From Candidatus Thorarchaeota archaeon (GTDB lineage Archaea; Asgardarchaeota; Thorarchaeia; Thorarchaeales; Thorarchaeaceae): 58,413 nt of DNA. The first letter of the stretch is position 1, and each line of letters opens with the position of its first letter. This document shows positions 1 to 8,691 of this stretch, piece by piece. The stretch is from positions 1 to 58,413 of the forward strand of contig JAEOUM010000222.1 of assembly GCA_016839275.1 (NCBI GenBank). Direction: 5' to 3'. The notes under the pieces were generated by a model. It saw only the letters and a program-made list of their open reading frames with translations, was not told the origin of the DNA and made no database searches. The position numbers and the translations under genes are program-made.

Positions 1-2
1 GT

Positions 3-128
3 GGCGTGGAAACATGTGCTAGCTGTAGTGACTACCAATGTGAGAAACTCGAAAAGTTCTTGTCGGATGAACCAGCCGCCAGAGAGTATCTCGAAGAGAC
101 TAGGAAGTCGCTTATTGAGAAGGGCTAG
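3..128 (+). CDS. DUF3795-like cysteine-rich protein, C-terminal fragment
   Basis: The window opens inside a reading frame that gives 41 residues before a TAG stop; the start lies outside the window. The visible part has the spacing ETCASCSDYQCEKLEKF, with cysteines in a C-x2-C-x4-C arrangement followed by a helical charged tail. This resembles the end of the small DUF3795 zinc/iron-binding family, whose function is unknown. Only about a third of a usual DUF3795 protein is visible, so the assignment rests on one motif. Confidence 0.5.
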   Translation, partial: GVETCASCSDYQCEKLEKFLSDEPAAREYLEETRKSLIEKG

Positions 129-194
129 GATAGCATACAGGTTTCAAACTAATCATTGAATAGTCAAGTTAATCAAATGCTTGAGAGAGGTATA

Positions 195-920
195 CTAGCT
201 GGCATCCACAACAAGTCGCATGGTGTTTTTCCGTTCCTGAGGAACTTTCCTGAATAATTGAATGTGTGGTATAAGTGCTGTGATAATTTTGTTCTCGGCC
301 TTCTTGAGATGTTCCAAAAAGGTCGTTCTACCTATCTTCTCCTTTGATGCTATGGTCTGAAGATCAGAGCCTCGTGGAAATCTGAAGTAGCCCTGCGCAT
401 AAGCTGTCAGAAGGGCATCGATTTGTTTCTCGGTTAGTCCTGAGAATAGAGTATCTGTTGATAGAGTCAATGAGCTCGCCATGTATCCATCGAATGGTGT
501 CTTCCGGAGAATCTCTACATTGAAACCAACTTGTCTTAATTTTGTGACTAGCTTTGTTATTCCTTCATGTCTGAATGCAATCACTCTGAAATATTCCCAG
601 CCGTTCTCATAGGCTACTGGTGGTATTACAAGAAGGGTCGGATCATTAAGGTAGCTCATAACCGTGCCAGCAACTCCGCATGCGCACATCCTAGTGATAA
701 CATGTACATTAGCACCATTATCTATCTCATCTACAATCTCAACGGATTTTGAAAACTCCTCACGCACTTTATCATAGTCCTCTGGCTTTTGCATAACTAG
801 TTCGATGACATCATGCCGGTCGTTACACCATTGGTACAGCTGTACTGAGGGATTGCTCTCTGTAATCTTGCTGAAGGGATTATCATAGAACGTTCTGAAC
901 ACAAACTCGAATAGTGGCAT
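195..920 (-). CDS. Bat-type transcriptional regulator with C-terminal HTH_10 domain
   Basis: A 241-residue protein. Residues about 160-215 (GLTEKQIDALLTAYAQGYFR, then a helix with ASKEKIGRTTFLEHLKKAE) match the bacterio-opsin-activator type helix-turn-helix (HTH_10), which binds DNA and usually follows a sensory domain. The first 150 residues hold no sensor domain I recognise; they include a short cysteine pair near residue 80 (CAC). Likely a one-component transcription factor. It is transcribed away from the aminotransferase gene, with about 265 bases between the two starts, so the racemase gene is one possible target. The regulator call is firm; the ligand and target are unknown. Confidence 0.8.
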   Translation of the reverse strand: MPLFEFVFRTFYDNPFSKITESNPSVQLYQWCNDRHDVIELVMQKPEDYDKVREEFSKSVEIVDEIDNGANVHVITRMCACGVAGTVMSYLNDPTLLVIPPVAYENGWEYFRVIAFRHEGITKLVTKLRQVGFNVEILRKTPFDGYMASSLTLSTDTLFSGLTEKQIDALLTAYAQGYFRFPRGSDLQTIASKEKIGRTTFLEHLKKAENKIITALIPHIQLFRKVPQERKNTMRLVVDAS

Positions 921-1185
921 GGATTATTATTGTACCCTACTGATATATGAACTCTCCCGACACATGTCGGTAGTACTTTGGCGCACCATTGAAACATGAT
1001 CAATTGTATTTCAAGAAATGCAAGAAGTAATATAATCTCCTGAGTCCTTCGAATTCACATCTTTGATAATGGTTATAGGCAGATTTGTTGTTAATACTGA
1101 CGAAATAATCGAGTCATTAGGAAATCGTGAATATACTTCCGGATACTCGAAAGAGAATTCTGCTTGTTATGGAGGCTTAGATAGT

Positions 1186-2607
1186 ATGTTGGATGATACC
1201 TTTAGAGATTTACATTTCTCGAATTCTGCGAAAATTCTTGAAAAACCTCCAGGTCCTCGGTCGAGAGAATTGCTTCAAAAACAAGAACATGCAGAAAGTG
1301 CAGCAGTTTCATACCCCAAAGCGATTCCCGTTGCTTTTAGAGAGGGAAAAGGTGCGACTCTGAAAGATGTTGATGGAAATATCTACATCGATTTCTTTGC
1401 TGGAGCGGGAGTACTGAATGTAGGACATTGCAATCCTGAGGTTGTCGAGGCAGCGAGAGAGCAGATGGCGAAATTGACTCATAATCTAGATTTTCCCACG
1501 CCTATTCGGATGGAACTTGTTGATGAAATACTCTCAATACTTCCAACGAAATTGAAGAACATTGCTAAGTTGCTCTTTGTCGCTCCTACGGGCTCGGATG
1601 CAGTCGAATCAGCAATGAAACTGGCGAAGTTCAATACAGGTCGAATTGGAATGCTCTCCTTTGAAGGAGCTTACCATGGAATGACTGCTGGAGCAATAAC
1701 CTTGACAGCAAATAAGGCGTTGAAACAAAGTCTAATGCCTATGATTCCTGAAGTACACTTTGTGCCCTACGCATATTGTTACCGTTGTGCTTTTGGCAGA
1801 GAATATCCTGAATGCGGTCTTGAATGCGCTAAGTATATCGAACATGTGCTAGAGGATCCAAAGTCTGGAGTTGTTGACCCGGCAGCAATTATCATCGAAG
1901 CTGTTCAAGGAGAAGGAGGGTCACTTCCAGCGCCTGACAAGTTTCTCAAAGAAGTCAAGAGAATTTCAAGCGAGTATTGTGTCCCTCTTATAGTAGATGA
2001 AATTCAAGCGGGTATGTGTAGAACTGGTAAGATGTGGGCTTGTGAGCACTCAGGTATTACTCCTGATATCATGACAATTTCGAAAGGAATTGGGGGTGGG
2101 CTTCCATTGTCTGTCTTGGTATTTGATGAGAAGCTAGATACCTGGGAAAAAGGTGCACACGTAGGAACGTTCAGGGGAAATGTTGTGGCAGTAGCAGCTG
2201 GAGTTGCGACATTGAAATTCATTAAGAAACACAAGCTATGGAAACATGCTGCTAGGCTAGGTGAGGAAGTCTTCCTTCCCCGGCTCAGAGAACTGCAAGA
2301 AGACAGTAGGTTTATTGGGGACACTCGTGGAAAGGGGCTGATGTTAGGGATTGAATTCGTAAAAGATAAAGACAGCAAGAAACCTTGGACTGAATTTGCA
2401 AAGGAGATTCGGAAGGCCTGTTATCAAAAAGGTCTGATTGTTGAGATAGGAGGGCATTTTTCGAATGTCGTTCGATTTATGCCTCCCCTTGTAGTAACAA
2501 AGGAACTAGCAGAAGCCGGACTGGAAATATTCACAGATTCTTTAAGAGAAGTTGAAAAAGCCAATAAGGATGCAGAATTTCCTACAGCATCGTCTCATCT
2601 AGCTTAA
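1186..2607 (+). CDS. Class III PLP-dependent aminotransferase / amino acid racemase
   Basis: Fold-type I PLP enzyme of the class III aminotransferase family. The motif DEIQAG (about residues 271-276) and the Schiff-base lysine in TISKGIGGG (Lys300) are intact. The N-terminus PGPRSRELLQ and an internal C-x2-C-x8-C-x3-C cluster (about 198-214) resemble the Pyrococcus-type broad-specificity amino acid racemases and related diaminobutyrate/ornithine aminotransferases. The reading frame runs up to a TTG at 1063, but the first 41 residues are unlike the family. ATG 1186 has GGAGG ten bases upstream and is preferred. The gene is convergent with a D-aminoacylase and overlaps its end by 9 bases, which favours a role in D-amino acid metabolism. 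The exact substrate cannot be read from sequence. Confidence 0.82.
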   Translation: MLDDTFRDLHFSNSAKILEKPPGPRSRELLQKQEHAESAAVSYPKAIPVAFREGKGATLKDVDGNIYIDFFAGAGVLNVGHCNPEVVEAAREQMAKLTHNLDFPTPIRMELVDEILSILPTKLKNIAKLLFVAPTGSDAVESAMKLAKFNTGRIGMLSFEGAYHGMTAGAITLTANKALKQSLMPMIPEVHFVPYAYCYRCAFGREYPECGLECAKYIEHVLEDPKSGVVDPAAIIIEAVQGEGGSLPAPDKFLKEVKRISSEYCVPLIVDEIQAGMCRTGKMWACEHSGITPDIMTISKGIGGGLPLSVLVFDEKLDTWEKGAHVGTFRGNVVAVAAGVATLKFIKKHKLWKHAARLGEEVFLPRLRELQEDSRFIGDTRGKGLMLGIEFVKDKDSKKPWTEFAKEIRKACYQKGLIVEIGGHFSNVVRFMPPLVVTKELAEAGLEIFTDSLREVEKANKDAEFPTASSHLA

Positions 2608-4248
2608 GTGAATTTCTGGTTCATTTCTAAGAACCTTTCCTGAGAAAACATCTAACTGTGTTGTATCATCCACAGCAATTTCTCCATTGACGATTACATA
2701 ATGTATTCCAACTGGAAACTGGTGGGGATTGAGAAATGTGGCTTTGTCTTCTATTGTTTTTGAATCGAATACGACTATATCCGCCCAGAATCCATCTCGT
2801 ATCAGCCCTCGTTCTCTAAGTTCCAAGACTTTCGCTGGAAATCCAGTCATTTTCCAGATAGCCTCCTCCAAGGCGAGTAATCCTTCTTCTCTAACATACT
2901 TACGTAAGATTCTTGGATATGTTCCATAGGATCGAGGATGAGGTTTGATATGCCCAAAAGCTCCTGTTGGTGAAACGCCCCACCCATCTGTTCCTATCAT
3001 TGTATACTTGTTTTTCATAATGCGTCGAATATCATCTTCATTCATGCTCTCGACGGTCATGGACATTTCTCCCATCTCATCAAGCAGCATTTGGAAGAGC
3101 AGCGAAAAACTATCTTGATAATCGTATTCCTCTGCTATTTGTCGTAGGCTTTTCCCTTGAATAGCCCTCCACTTATCAGTCTTGGCTGATGCGATGTAGA
3201 TACCTTCCCACCCAACTTCTTTGATTATGTTCTCCCATCCATCAATTCCACCATTGACATCTCTCTTGATTTGTTCCTGAGAGTCGGGTGTTGATAAATG
3301 ATCAAGAATACTCTCCATTCCCCCCTCATGGACCCACGGGGGTAGCACGGAGATTAGTGAAGTCATTCCTCGGTTGTAGGGATACTGATCACATGTAATT
3401 TGAAGGCCTCGTTCATTCGCTTCTGCAATAAGCTTGAGAGTATCTTTGCTTGTTCCCCAATAGGGTTTTCCAGCAACTTTGTGATGTGAAATCTGTCCTC
3501 TTCTACATCCTGACTTTTCTACGATGCGAATTAGCTCCTCAACGGCTTGTACCACTGATGCTCCTTCTCCTCTGATATGAGAAGCGTATATCCCATTGTA
3601 CTCCGCTACGGTCTTAGCTAATTCGATGATTTCGTTAGTCGACGCAAATACTTGAGGAGCATAGAATAATCCAGTACTTAGTCCGAAGGCTCCAGCTTCC
3701 ATCGCCTCAGCTATGGAAGACTTCATACTCACAATCTCCTTCTTTGTAGGTTCTCGATTCTCAAACGCCGGACCTGCCGCGATTCGAACAGTACCAAAAC
3801 CGACAAGTGGAACCAAATTGATTGGTATGGCGATGTTCTCCAAACTTTCAAGATATTCTCTGAAACTACGCCAAGTAATATTCAGTTTTTGACCGGGCGG
3901 CGAGAAGATGTCTAAATCTTTCTGAATCAAATCAAGAGTTTCTTCGTTGATAGGAGCAAGAGAAGAACCACAGTTGCCAATAACTGATGTAACGACTCCC
4001 TGCCGTATCATTGATTCAAGTCTATTATCAAATGGTATGCTACTATCTGAGTGGCTGTGAATGTCAATGAACCCAGGACAAATGGTCAGTCCTCTTGTAT
4101 CGAGGACAACCTTCGCATCCGTGGATTTTTTGTGACCGATGTGAGCTATTCTACCATCATTTATACCTACATCAGCTTTGATGGATTTGCCTCCTGCGCC
4201 ATCCACTATAGTCCCATTCCGAATCAAGAGATCTAACTCTTCAGTCAT
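2599..4248 (-). CDS. N-acyl-D-amino-acid deacylase (D-aminoacylase)
   Basis: Amidohydrolase-superfamily enzyme of 549 residues, expected to hydrolyse N-acyl-D-amino acids in the cytosol. The start LLIRNGTIVDGAGG, the metal-binding DIHSHSD (about residues 63-69), GNCGSS, a second histidine in ASHIRGEG and GTDGWG are the order seen in D-aminoacylases and related D-glutamate/D-aspartate deacylases. The frame extends to 4281, but ATG 4248 follows GGAGAG at suitable spacing and gives the normal family N-terminus. Its stop overlaps the end of the convergent PLP enzyme, so the pair could deacylate and then racemise or transaminate D-amino acids. Some relatives are dihydropyrimidinase-like, but the HSHSD and GNCGSS motifs favour D-aminoacylase. 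Confidence 0.85.
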   Translation of the reverse strand: MTEELDLLIRNGTIVDGAGGKSIKADVGINDGRIAHIGHKKSTDAKVVLDTRGLTICPGFIDIHSHSDSSIPFDNRLESMIRQGVVTSVIGNCGSSLAPINEETLDLIQKDLDIFSPPGQKLNITWRSFREYLESLENIAIPINLVPLVGFGTVRIAAGPAFENREPTKKEIVSMKSSIAEAMEAGAFGLSTGLFYAPQVFASTNEIIELAKTVAEYNGIYASHIRGEGASVVQAVEELIRIVEKSGCRRGQISHHKVAGKPYWGTSKDTLKLIAEANERGLQITCDQYPYNRGMTSLISVLPPWVHEGGMESILDHLSTPDSQEQIKRDVNGGIDGWENIIKEVGWEGIYIASAKTDKWRAIQGKSLRQIAEEYDYQDSFSLLFQMLLDEMGEMSMTVESMNEDDIRRIMKNKYTMIGTDGWGVSPTGAFGHIKPHPRSYGTYPRILRKYVREEGLLALEEAIWKMTGFPAKVLELRERGLIRDGFWADIVVFDSKTIEDKATFLNPHQFPVGIHYVIVNGEIAVDDTTQLDVFSGKVLRNEPEIHLS

Positions 4249-4620
4249 CCACCATCTCTCCAATATCCTGCTGGATATCATAGGATTGCTGCTCTAATTC
4301 TGCAGTTACTTGTTTCGATTGCTGGATTTATTGATTGAGCCTGTGCTTTCAAGAAAAAAACTAGTTTCCAATCCATACTCAGAGTTTGAGGCTCTTAAAC
4401 ATTATCAAAGGATTATCACACATCTACCGTGTTTAATGGTGTGAAAAAGGAAAATGATCTTGACCAAGCACACCCATTATTCATAATCTCTGCAGAAATT
4501 TCCATATAATCCGCATTCCTGGGAATGTAACAAGCTGGAACACGTGTTCCAATAGAATCCAAGCAGACTTATAGCCCACTCAGAGCATCATTGACAAATA
4601 ATTCAGGGAGGAAAATAAAA
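4249..4620. other. Intergenic region upstream of the polyprenol kinase operon
   Basis: 372 bases between the divergent D-aminoacylase and polyprenol-kinase-like genes. No coding frame of note. It contains ATTCC-TG-GGAAT near 4515-4526 and the perfect 14-base palindrome listed separately at 4537-4550. AT-rich tracts are present, but no TATA box could be fixed with confidence. A GGGAGG at 4606-4611 is the ribosome binding site of the next gene. Confidence 0.5.
4537..4550. promoter_or_regulatory. Palindrome GGAACACGTGTTCC, candidate operator (copy 1)
   Basis: Perfect 14-base inverted repeat about 70 bases before the likely start of the polyprenol-kinase/IPK operon. The 12-base core GAACACGTGTTC also occurs at 38799-38810 and 39261-39272. 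The position suits a repressor or activator site for the isoprenoid operon. Function is inferred from symmetry, repetition and position only. Confidence 0.45.
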
Positions 4621-5412
4621 TTGGTATTCAATCTCTTAGGTCCTGGTCTAGAACTAGTATGGGACATCGTTGCAACGATAATCTCAATCGTTGCGGTGAT
4701 GATGGTAGTTCTGATTAATGGTGCAATCCAGAAGAGCGGAAAACTCTCATCCGATGTGACACGAAAGATTGTTCATATATTTGCAGCTCCAGTCTTTCTG
4801 GTGACTTGGTGGTTATACTCCGGTACCACATTCAGTCGCTATTTTGCCTTAATAGTACCAATCCTGTTTGTGCTTCTCTTTGTTGGAATCGGTACAGGAA
4901 AGGTCGTGAATGAAGCCTTCGTGGGTTCCATGTCAAGGTCTGGTGATGCACGAGAACTGCTGAAAGGGACTCTCTATTATGCCCTTATCATTTGTATAGT
5001 CACCCTTCTCTGGTTCTATTCTCCAGCAGGAAATCCAACTGCATTTGTGATTCTAGGTTGCCTTGCTGGTGGAGATGGCCTAGCTGATGTCATAGGACGG
5101 AAATATGGAGGTGCAAAGAAGTTTGGTGTTGGCGGTGCTGAGAAGACAATTGCAGGGTCAATTGGCATGTTAATCGGATCTTTCCTGTTTAGCTACATCC
5201 TCATCGCCATCTTCTCAATGGAATATGCAGCTTTTGATCTTGCTCTGTTGTTCCTACCTGTACTTGTGATTTCAATTGTTGCTACGATAGTAGAAGCACT
5301 CACTCCAAAGAATCTCGACAACTGGACCGTCCCAATTGCAGTAGTTTTTGTGATTGCCTTCCTTACTTATCTGGTTCCAGCTTGGTGGCCTTTTGCACTA
5401 CTAACACTCTAG
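4621..5412 (+). CDS. Polyprenol/dolichol (phytol) kinase family integral membrane protein
   Basis: A 263-residue multi-pass membrane protein (about seven hydrophobic segments) of the SEC59/phytol-kinase family, which transfers phosphate from CTP to long-chain isoprenoid alcohols. The hallmark GGDGLADVIGRKYGG (about 150-164), the preceding RKIVHI (about 48-53) and the later EALTPKNLDNWTVP match the family. The frame begins at TTG 4591, but TTG 4621 has GGGAGG nine bases upstream and is preferred. It is 22 bases from isopentenyl phosphate kinase, which points to isoprenoid or lipid-carrier metabolism. Whether the substrate is dolichol, geranylgeraniol or another polyprenol is open. Confidence 0.8.
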   Translation: MVFNLLGPGLELVWDIVATIISIVAVMMVVLINGAIQKSGKLSSDVTRKIVHIFAAPVFLVTWWLYSGTTFSRYFALIVPILFVLLFVGIGTGKVVNEAFVGSMSRSGDARELLKGTLYYALIICIVTLLWFYSPAGNPTAFVILGCLAGGDGLADVIGRKYGGAKKFGVGGAEKTIAGSIGMLIGSFLFSYILIAIFSMEYAAFDLALLFLPVLVISIVATIVEALTPKNLDNWTVPIAVVFVIAFLTYLVPAWWPFALLTL

Positions 5413-5434
5413 ACAGTCAGGTGGTCTCTAAACA

Positions 5435-6253
5435 GTGGAGAAAGAGCTCACGGTAATCAAGTTAGGTGGGTCTCTACTAACAGACAAATCAAAGCCATAT
5501 GAGGCAAGAAAATCTGTAATCGAATCCACTGCAACAGAGTTGAGGGAATGTATTGATGAGGGGCTCATAGAGTCGCTCATCATCATTCATGGAGTTGGTT
5601 CTTTTGGGCATCCCCCTGTTTTAGAATACAAACTGCACAAGGGATTTACTGGACCTGAGCAATTCATTCCCCTCTCGAAGACCCAGGGTATTGTCAATGA
5701 GTTCCGCCTGTTGCTTACTAACGTGTTTCAAGAGGCTGGATTGCCAGTGAATCTTCTTCATCCATCATCTATGGTTGTAGCAGAAAAGATGCGAATCAAA
5801 AGCACCTCTTTTGAACCACTGAAGGGGTGGTTAGCCCTAGGAATGATACCATTTCTCGGCGGAGATCTCCTCTATGATACAGCTATGGGTTTTAGTGTTG
5901 GTAGTGGTGACGAGCTTGCGATAGTTCTTACGCGACATCTTGATGCCAAGCGTCTAGTCTTTGCGATGGATGAATCTGGCATCTATGATGATAACCCAAA
6001 GAAGAATCCGGGTGCGAATATTCTAAGAGAAATCAACATCAATGATATTGATGCTGTAATTGAAAATCTGAAAGATGCAGAACAGGTGGATGCGAGTGGA
6101 GCGATGATGGGGAAACTTCTGTCCATCAGAGGTGTAAAGGACCTTATTGAAAGAGGCCTTGAAACTACCCTCCTCTCCATGATGAATTTTGGGAACCTGA
6201 AGGCTCTTCTAAAGGAGCAAGATGTTCAATGTACAAAAATAGTTAGTAAGTAA
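5435..6253 (+). CDS. ipk: Isopentenyl phosphate kinase
   Basis: Amino-acid-kinase fold protein of 272 residues. It phosphorylates isopentenyl phosphate to IPP in the archaeal mevalonate pathways. Visible signatures are KLGGSLLTDK (about 9-18), GVGSFGHP with the substrate-discriminating His59, and the C-terminal VDASGAMMGKL, which is close to the family's DVTGGM-x-K segment. The start codon is GTG at 5435, just behind the polyprenol kinase stop, so the two are probably co-transcribed. Related fosfomycin kinases share the fold, but the GVGSFGHP histidine and archaeal context support IPK. Confidence 0.88.
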   Translation: MEKELTVIKLGGSLLTDKSKPYEARKSVIESTATELRECIDEGLIESLIIIHGVGSFGHPPVLEYKLHKGFTGPEQFIPLSKTQGIVNEFRLLLTNVFQEAGLPVNLLHPSSMVVAEKMRIKSTSFEPLKGWLALGMIPFLGGDLLYDTAMGFSVGSGDELAIVLTRHLDAKRLVFAMDESGIYDDNPKKNPGANILREININDIDAVIENLKDAEQVDASGAMMGKLLSIRGVKDLIERGLETTLLSMMNFGNLKALLKEQDVQCTKIVSK

Positions 6254-6283
6254 CAATTAGTGTGGGACATCCGTTCCACACAC

Positions 6284-7504
6284 TCATTCTTTGTGAGTAT
6301 GAACCAACATCGTATAGATATCAACTAAATCATTACTATGTTTTCTGATGTCAAATCGGTCTTCAACAGTTTTCCTAGCATTTTTTCCAAGTAATGTACG
6401 AAGATCGCTATTTTGTAACAACAAACGAATACTGTCTACTAACTCTTTGACATCATCTGGGGCAACCATAAGTCCATCAAAATTATGTGTAAGAATCTCA
6501 CTAGGTCCGTAAACATTCGTTGTCACAACAGGTACAGCACATGCCATGGCCTCAAGAATCGAGAGTCCGAAAGGCTCCTCTCTTGAAGGATATATGAAGA
6601 TATGACTCCGATTAATGAGCTCAGGTATCTTTTCTGCCTCTACAACGCCACGATATTCTACAATATCACTCACTCCAGAACTTTCAAACTGACATAACAG
6701 ATTCTCTCTCAACGACCCCTCCCCTGTCAATAGGAACTTCAGTGTTGGGAAATCCTGCTTAAGCAGTGAAAGCATTTCTGGGAAGAGATCAACTGCTTTC
6801 ATCATCTCAAGGCGTCCCATGAATGCAACATCCCACGTCTTCATCGTTTCTGGTTGTGGTTCGAAAACAGAGAGGTCTATTCCGAGGTATAGTGTACGCA
6901 CTGTGCTGGTCTTTTTGTAATCAGACAGTGTGCTCCTCAATACATCCGTTACATTTTCACTGACGCCAAGAATAAGATCGAATGGGAGAGCATCACAGAA
7001 TTCATCATAGTCTGTTGTCCTTTTACCACTTGGTAGAATCAATGTCTTTGGTCGCCCATGAATCGTTACAAGAATGGGGATATGATTCAACACCCCCTCG
7101 TTTCTCAGACTCATAAGAACACGATTAAAAACAACATAGGTGCTGTGCGCATGAATAATGTCTGGCTTGAACTCTTGGATAATTTCCAGAAGCTGTTCTC
7201 TTAAGGCGTGAATATTCAATTCAAGATCATCATCTCTAAACATGCTGCTTGCTGCTTGTTCTCGTTCTTCATCGGGTAGTGCGTAGAACTTCCATTTTCT
7301 TATTTCAAGAAGATTACCGGGAAGAAATCGCACGCTGTAGTGGTTTCGATTGATACAATCTGGCATATCCTCTCTAGACATCTGCGCGACTACTATCGAC
7401 TCGTGTCCTCTTCTTGATAGTTGCTCTGCTAAGTAGTGGAGGTACGATTCATAACCCCCAAGACCGGCAGGATTAAGGCTGTCGCACAGATGTAGAATCT
7501 TCAT
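6284..7504 (-). CDS. Family 4 glycosyltransferase
   Basis: GT-B fold glycosyltransferase of 406 residues, transferring sugar from a nucleotide-sugar to an acceptor on the cytosolic membrane face. The N-terminal domain has the glycine-rich loop NPAGLGGYES (11-20) and a HAHS motif near 119. The C-terminal domain has the donor-binding E-x7-E element EEPFGLSILEAM (Glu310 and Glu318) and GRLEMMK. No transmembrane segment is evident. It is convergent with IPK, 31 bases between stops. Near a polyprenol kinase it may act on a lipid-linked glycan, but the donor and acceptor are not predictable. Confidence 0.85.
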   Translation of the reverse strand: MKILHLCDSLNPAGLGGYESYLHYLAEQLSRRGHESIVVAQMSREDMPDCINRNHYSVRFLPGNLLEIRKWKFYALPDEEREQAASSMFRDDDLELNIHALREQLLEIIQEFKPDIIHAHSTYVVFNRVLMSLRNEGVLNHIPILVTIHGRPKTLILPSGKRTTDYDEFCDALPFDLILGVSENVTDVLRSTLSDYKKTSTVRTLYLGIDLSVFEPQPETMKTWDVAFMGRLEMMKAVDLFPEMLSLLKQDFPTLKFLLTGEGSLRENLLCQFESSGVSDIVEYRGVVEAEKIPELINRSHIFIYPSREEPFGLSILEAMACAVPVVTTNVYGPSEILTHNFDGLMVAPDDVKELVDSIRLLLQNSDLRTLLGKNARKTVEDRFDIRKHSNDLVDIYTMLVHTHKE

Positions 7505-7593
7505 CAGTATAGCTCCATAACAAACAAGGCTAGAATATTGTCTTTCTAATCTATATAGCTGTTAGTAAATCCCGATTCCCGAGGTCTGAAGAA

Positions 7594-8643
7594 ATGTCGA
7601 ATCCCGCTGTTGTTGACTTACCTGATCGGGTCCGAAACCGCGATATCTTCAGAGATCACCAGAATCGATTGTTTGTCGTACTTGGTTACATTCAGCCATC
7701 TGACAGAGTTCTCTCCTATCTCAAATATGTTCCAGTCGAAGATGGATTGTGGGAGGCAGGAGGAATAAGATACCGACGCACATTCTGGGGAAGTGTTGAC
7801 TCCACACTTGAAGGAATGGTTATTCTCCCCCAGGACTATATTGCTGAGGATATTCACTTCCAAACACAGCTTGTTGAACCTCCTCGTAGCGCGATAAAAG
7901 ACTATTACAGTCCGGAATTGAGACTAAAGGAGATTCTCAAAGAACCAACGGATAACTTGGAAGAACTAACCAAGAACGCTGCAGAGATTCTATCCGATGC
8001 TCTCGGAATTAGCTTTGACTGTCTTGGAGTTGCAGGCAGCATTCTGTGGAAAGGTCATAATCCTAAACACTCGGACATCAATATGAACATCTATGGTTTT
8101 GCGAGTGCATGGACTCTATTCAATAACTTTGAGGGAATTGACGGATTTCAAAATCATACTAGGCTGAGAACTCTTCCTGAGTGGAGGCATGCAATCGGAC
8201 GTGTGCATGATCGTATTGCAGTCCTTCGACCAAACGATCTCGAAGCCCTCTTTTCGCGTCGAAGAGCTCTGTGTGTTGGCGAGAGGTGCATAGGAATCAC
8301 TCCGGTACTATATCCTGAAGAAGCACCAATTACTCATGGGTCTGAGTCTTATATCACCCAGAGTAACGAACCTGTACGACTCAATGTGACTATTGAGAAC
8401 ACAGACTACAGCATCTTTCACCCGGCAATCTATGAAATAAATCCGATAGAACACAATGAATCTACAATTAATCGAATAATGATCTATGATGGAGCATTTG
8501 GAGGGTTGTTTGAAGAGGGGGACCTCGTTGAAGTGTCAGGAACTCTTCAGAAGGTCACTACACCCAAGAAAGATGCTGATTTCTACCAAGTCATGGTCGG
8601 CACAAAGAGCGGGTCGGGAAAAGAGTACATTCGCTTTCTTTAG
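7594..8643 (+). CDS. Predicted archaeal nucleotidyltransferase (COG1665-like)
   Basis: A 349-residue cytosolic protein. The central part GVAGSILWKG...HSDINMNIYG (about 145-168) is a DNA-polymerase-beta-type nucleotidyltransferase signature, a GS followed by a D-x-D/N strand. It resembles the archaeal predicted nucleotidyltransferase family COG1665. The second metal-binding acidic residue reads Asn (D161-I-N163) rather than Asp. The N-terminal about 110 residues (LPDRVRNRDIFRDHQNRLFVV) are typical of this archaeal family and the C-terminal domain is beta-rich. Its substrate is unknown. It lies 48 bases before trm5 on the same strand and may be co-transcribed with it. Confidence 0.65.
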   Translation: MSNPAVVDLPDRVRNRDIFRDHQNRLFVVLGYIQPSDRVLSYLKYVPVEDGLWEAGGIRYRRTFWGSVDSTLEGMVILPQDYIAEDIHFQTQLVEPPRSAIKDYYSPELRLKEILKEPTDNLEELTKNAAEILSDALGISFDCLGVAGSILWKGHNPKHSDINMNIYGFASAWTLFNNFEGIDGFQNHTRLRTLPEWRHAIGRVHDRIAVLRPNDLEALFSRRRALCVGERCIGITPVLYPEEAPITHGSESYITQSNEPVRLNVTIENTDYSIFHPAIYEINPIEHNESTINRIMIYDGAFGGLFEEGDLVEVSGTLQKVTTPKKDADFYQVMVGTKSGSGKEYIRFL

Positions 8644-8691
8644 AAACTGCTATCGCAACTATCATAGGTATCTTAGTATGTTCAGAACATA

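Noticed and set aside
1063-1185. N-terminal extension of the class III PLP enzyme
   Set aside because: No similarity to family N-termini, and GGAGG precedes ATG 1186. TTG 1063 or ATG 1069 cannot be excluded.
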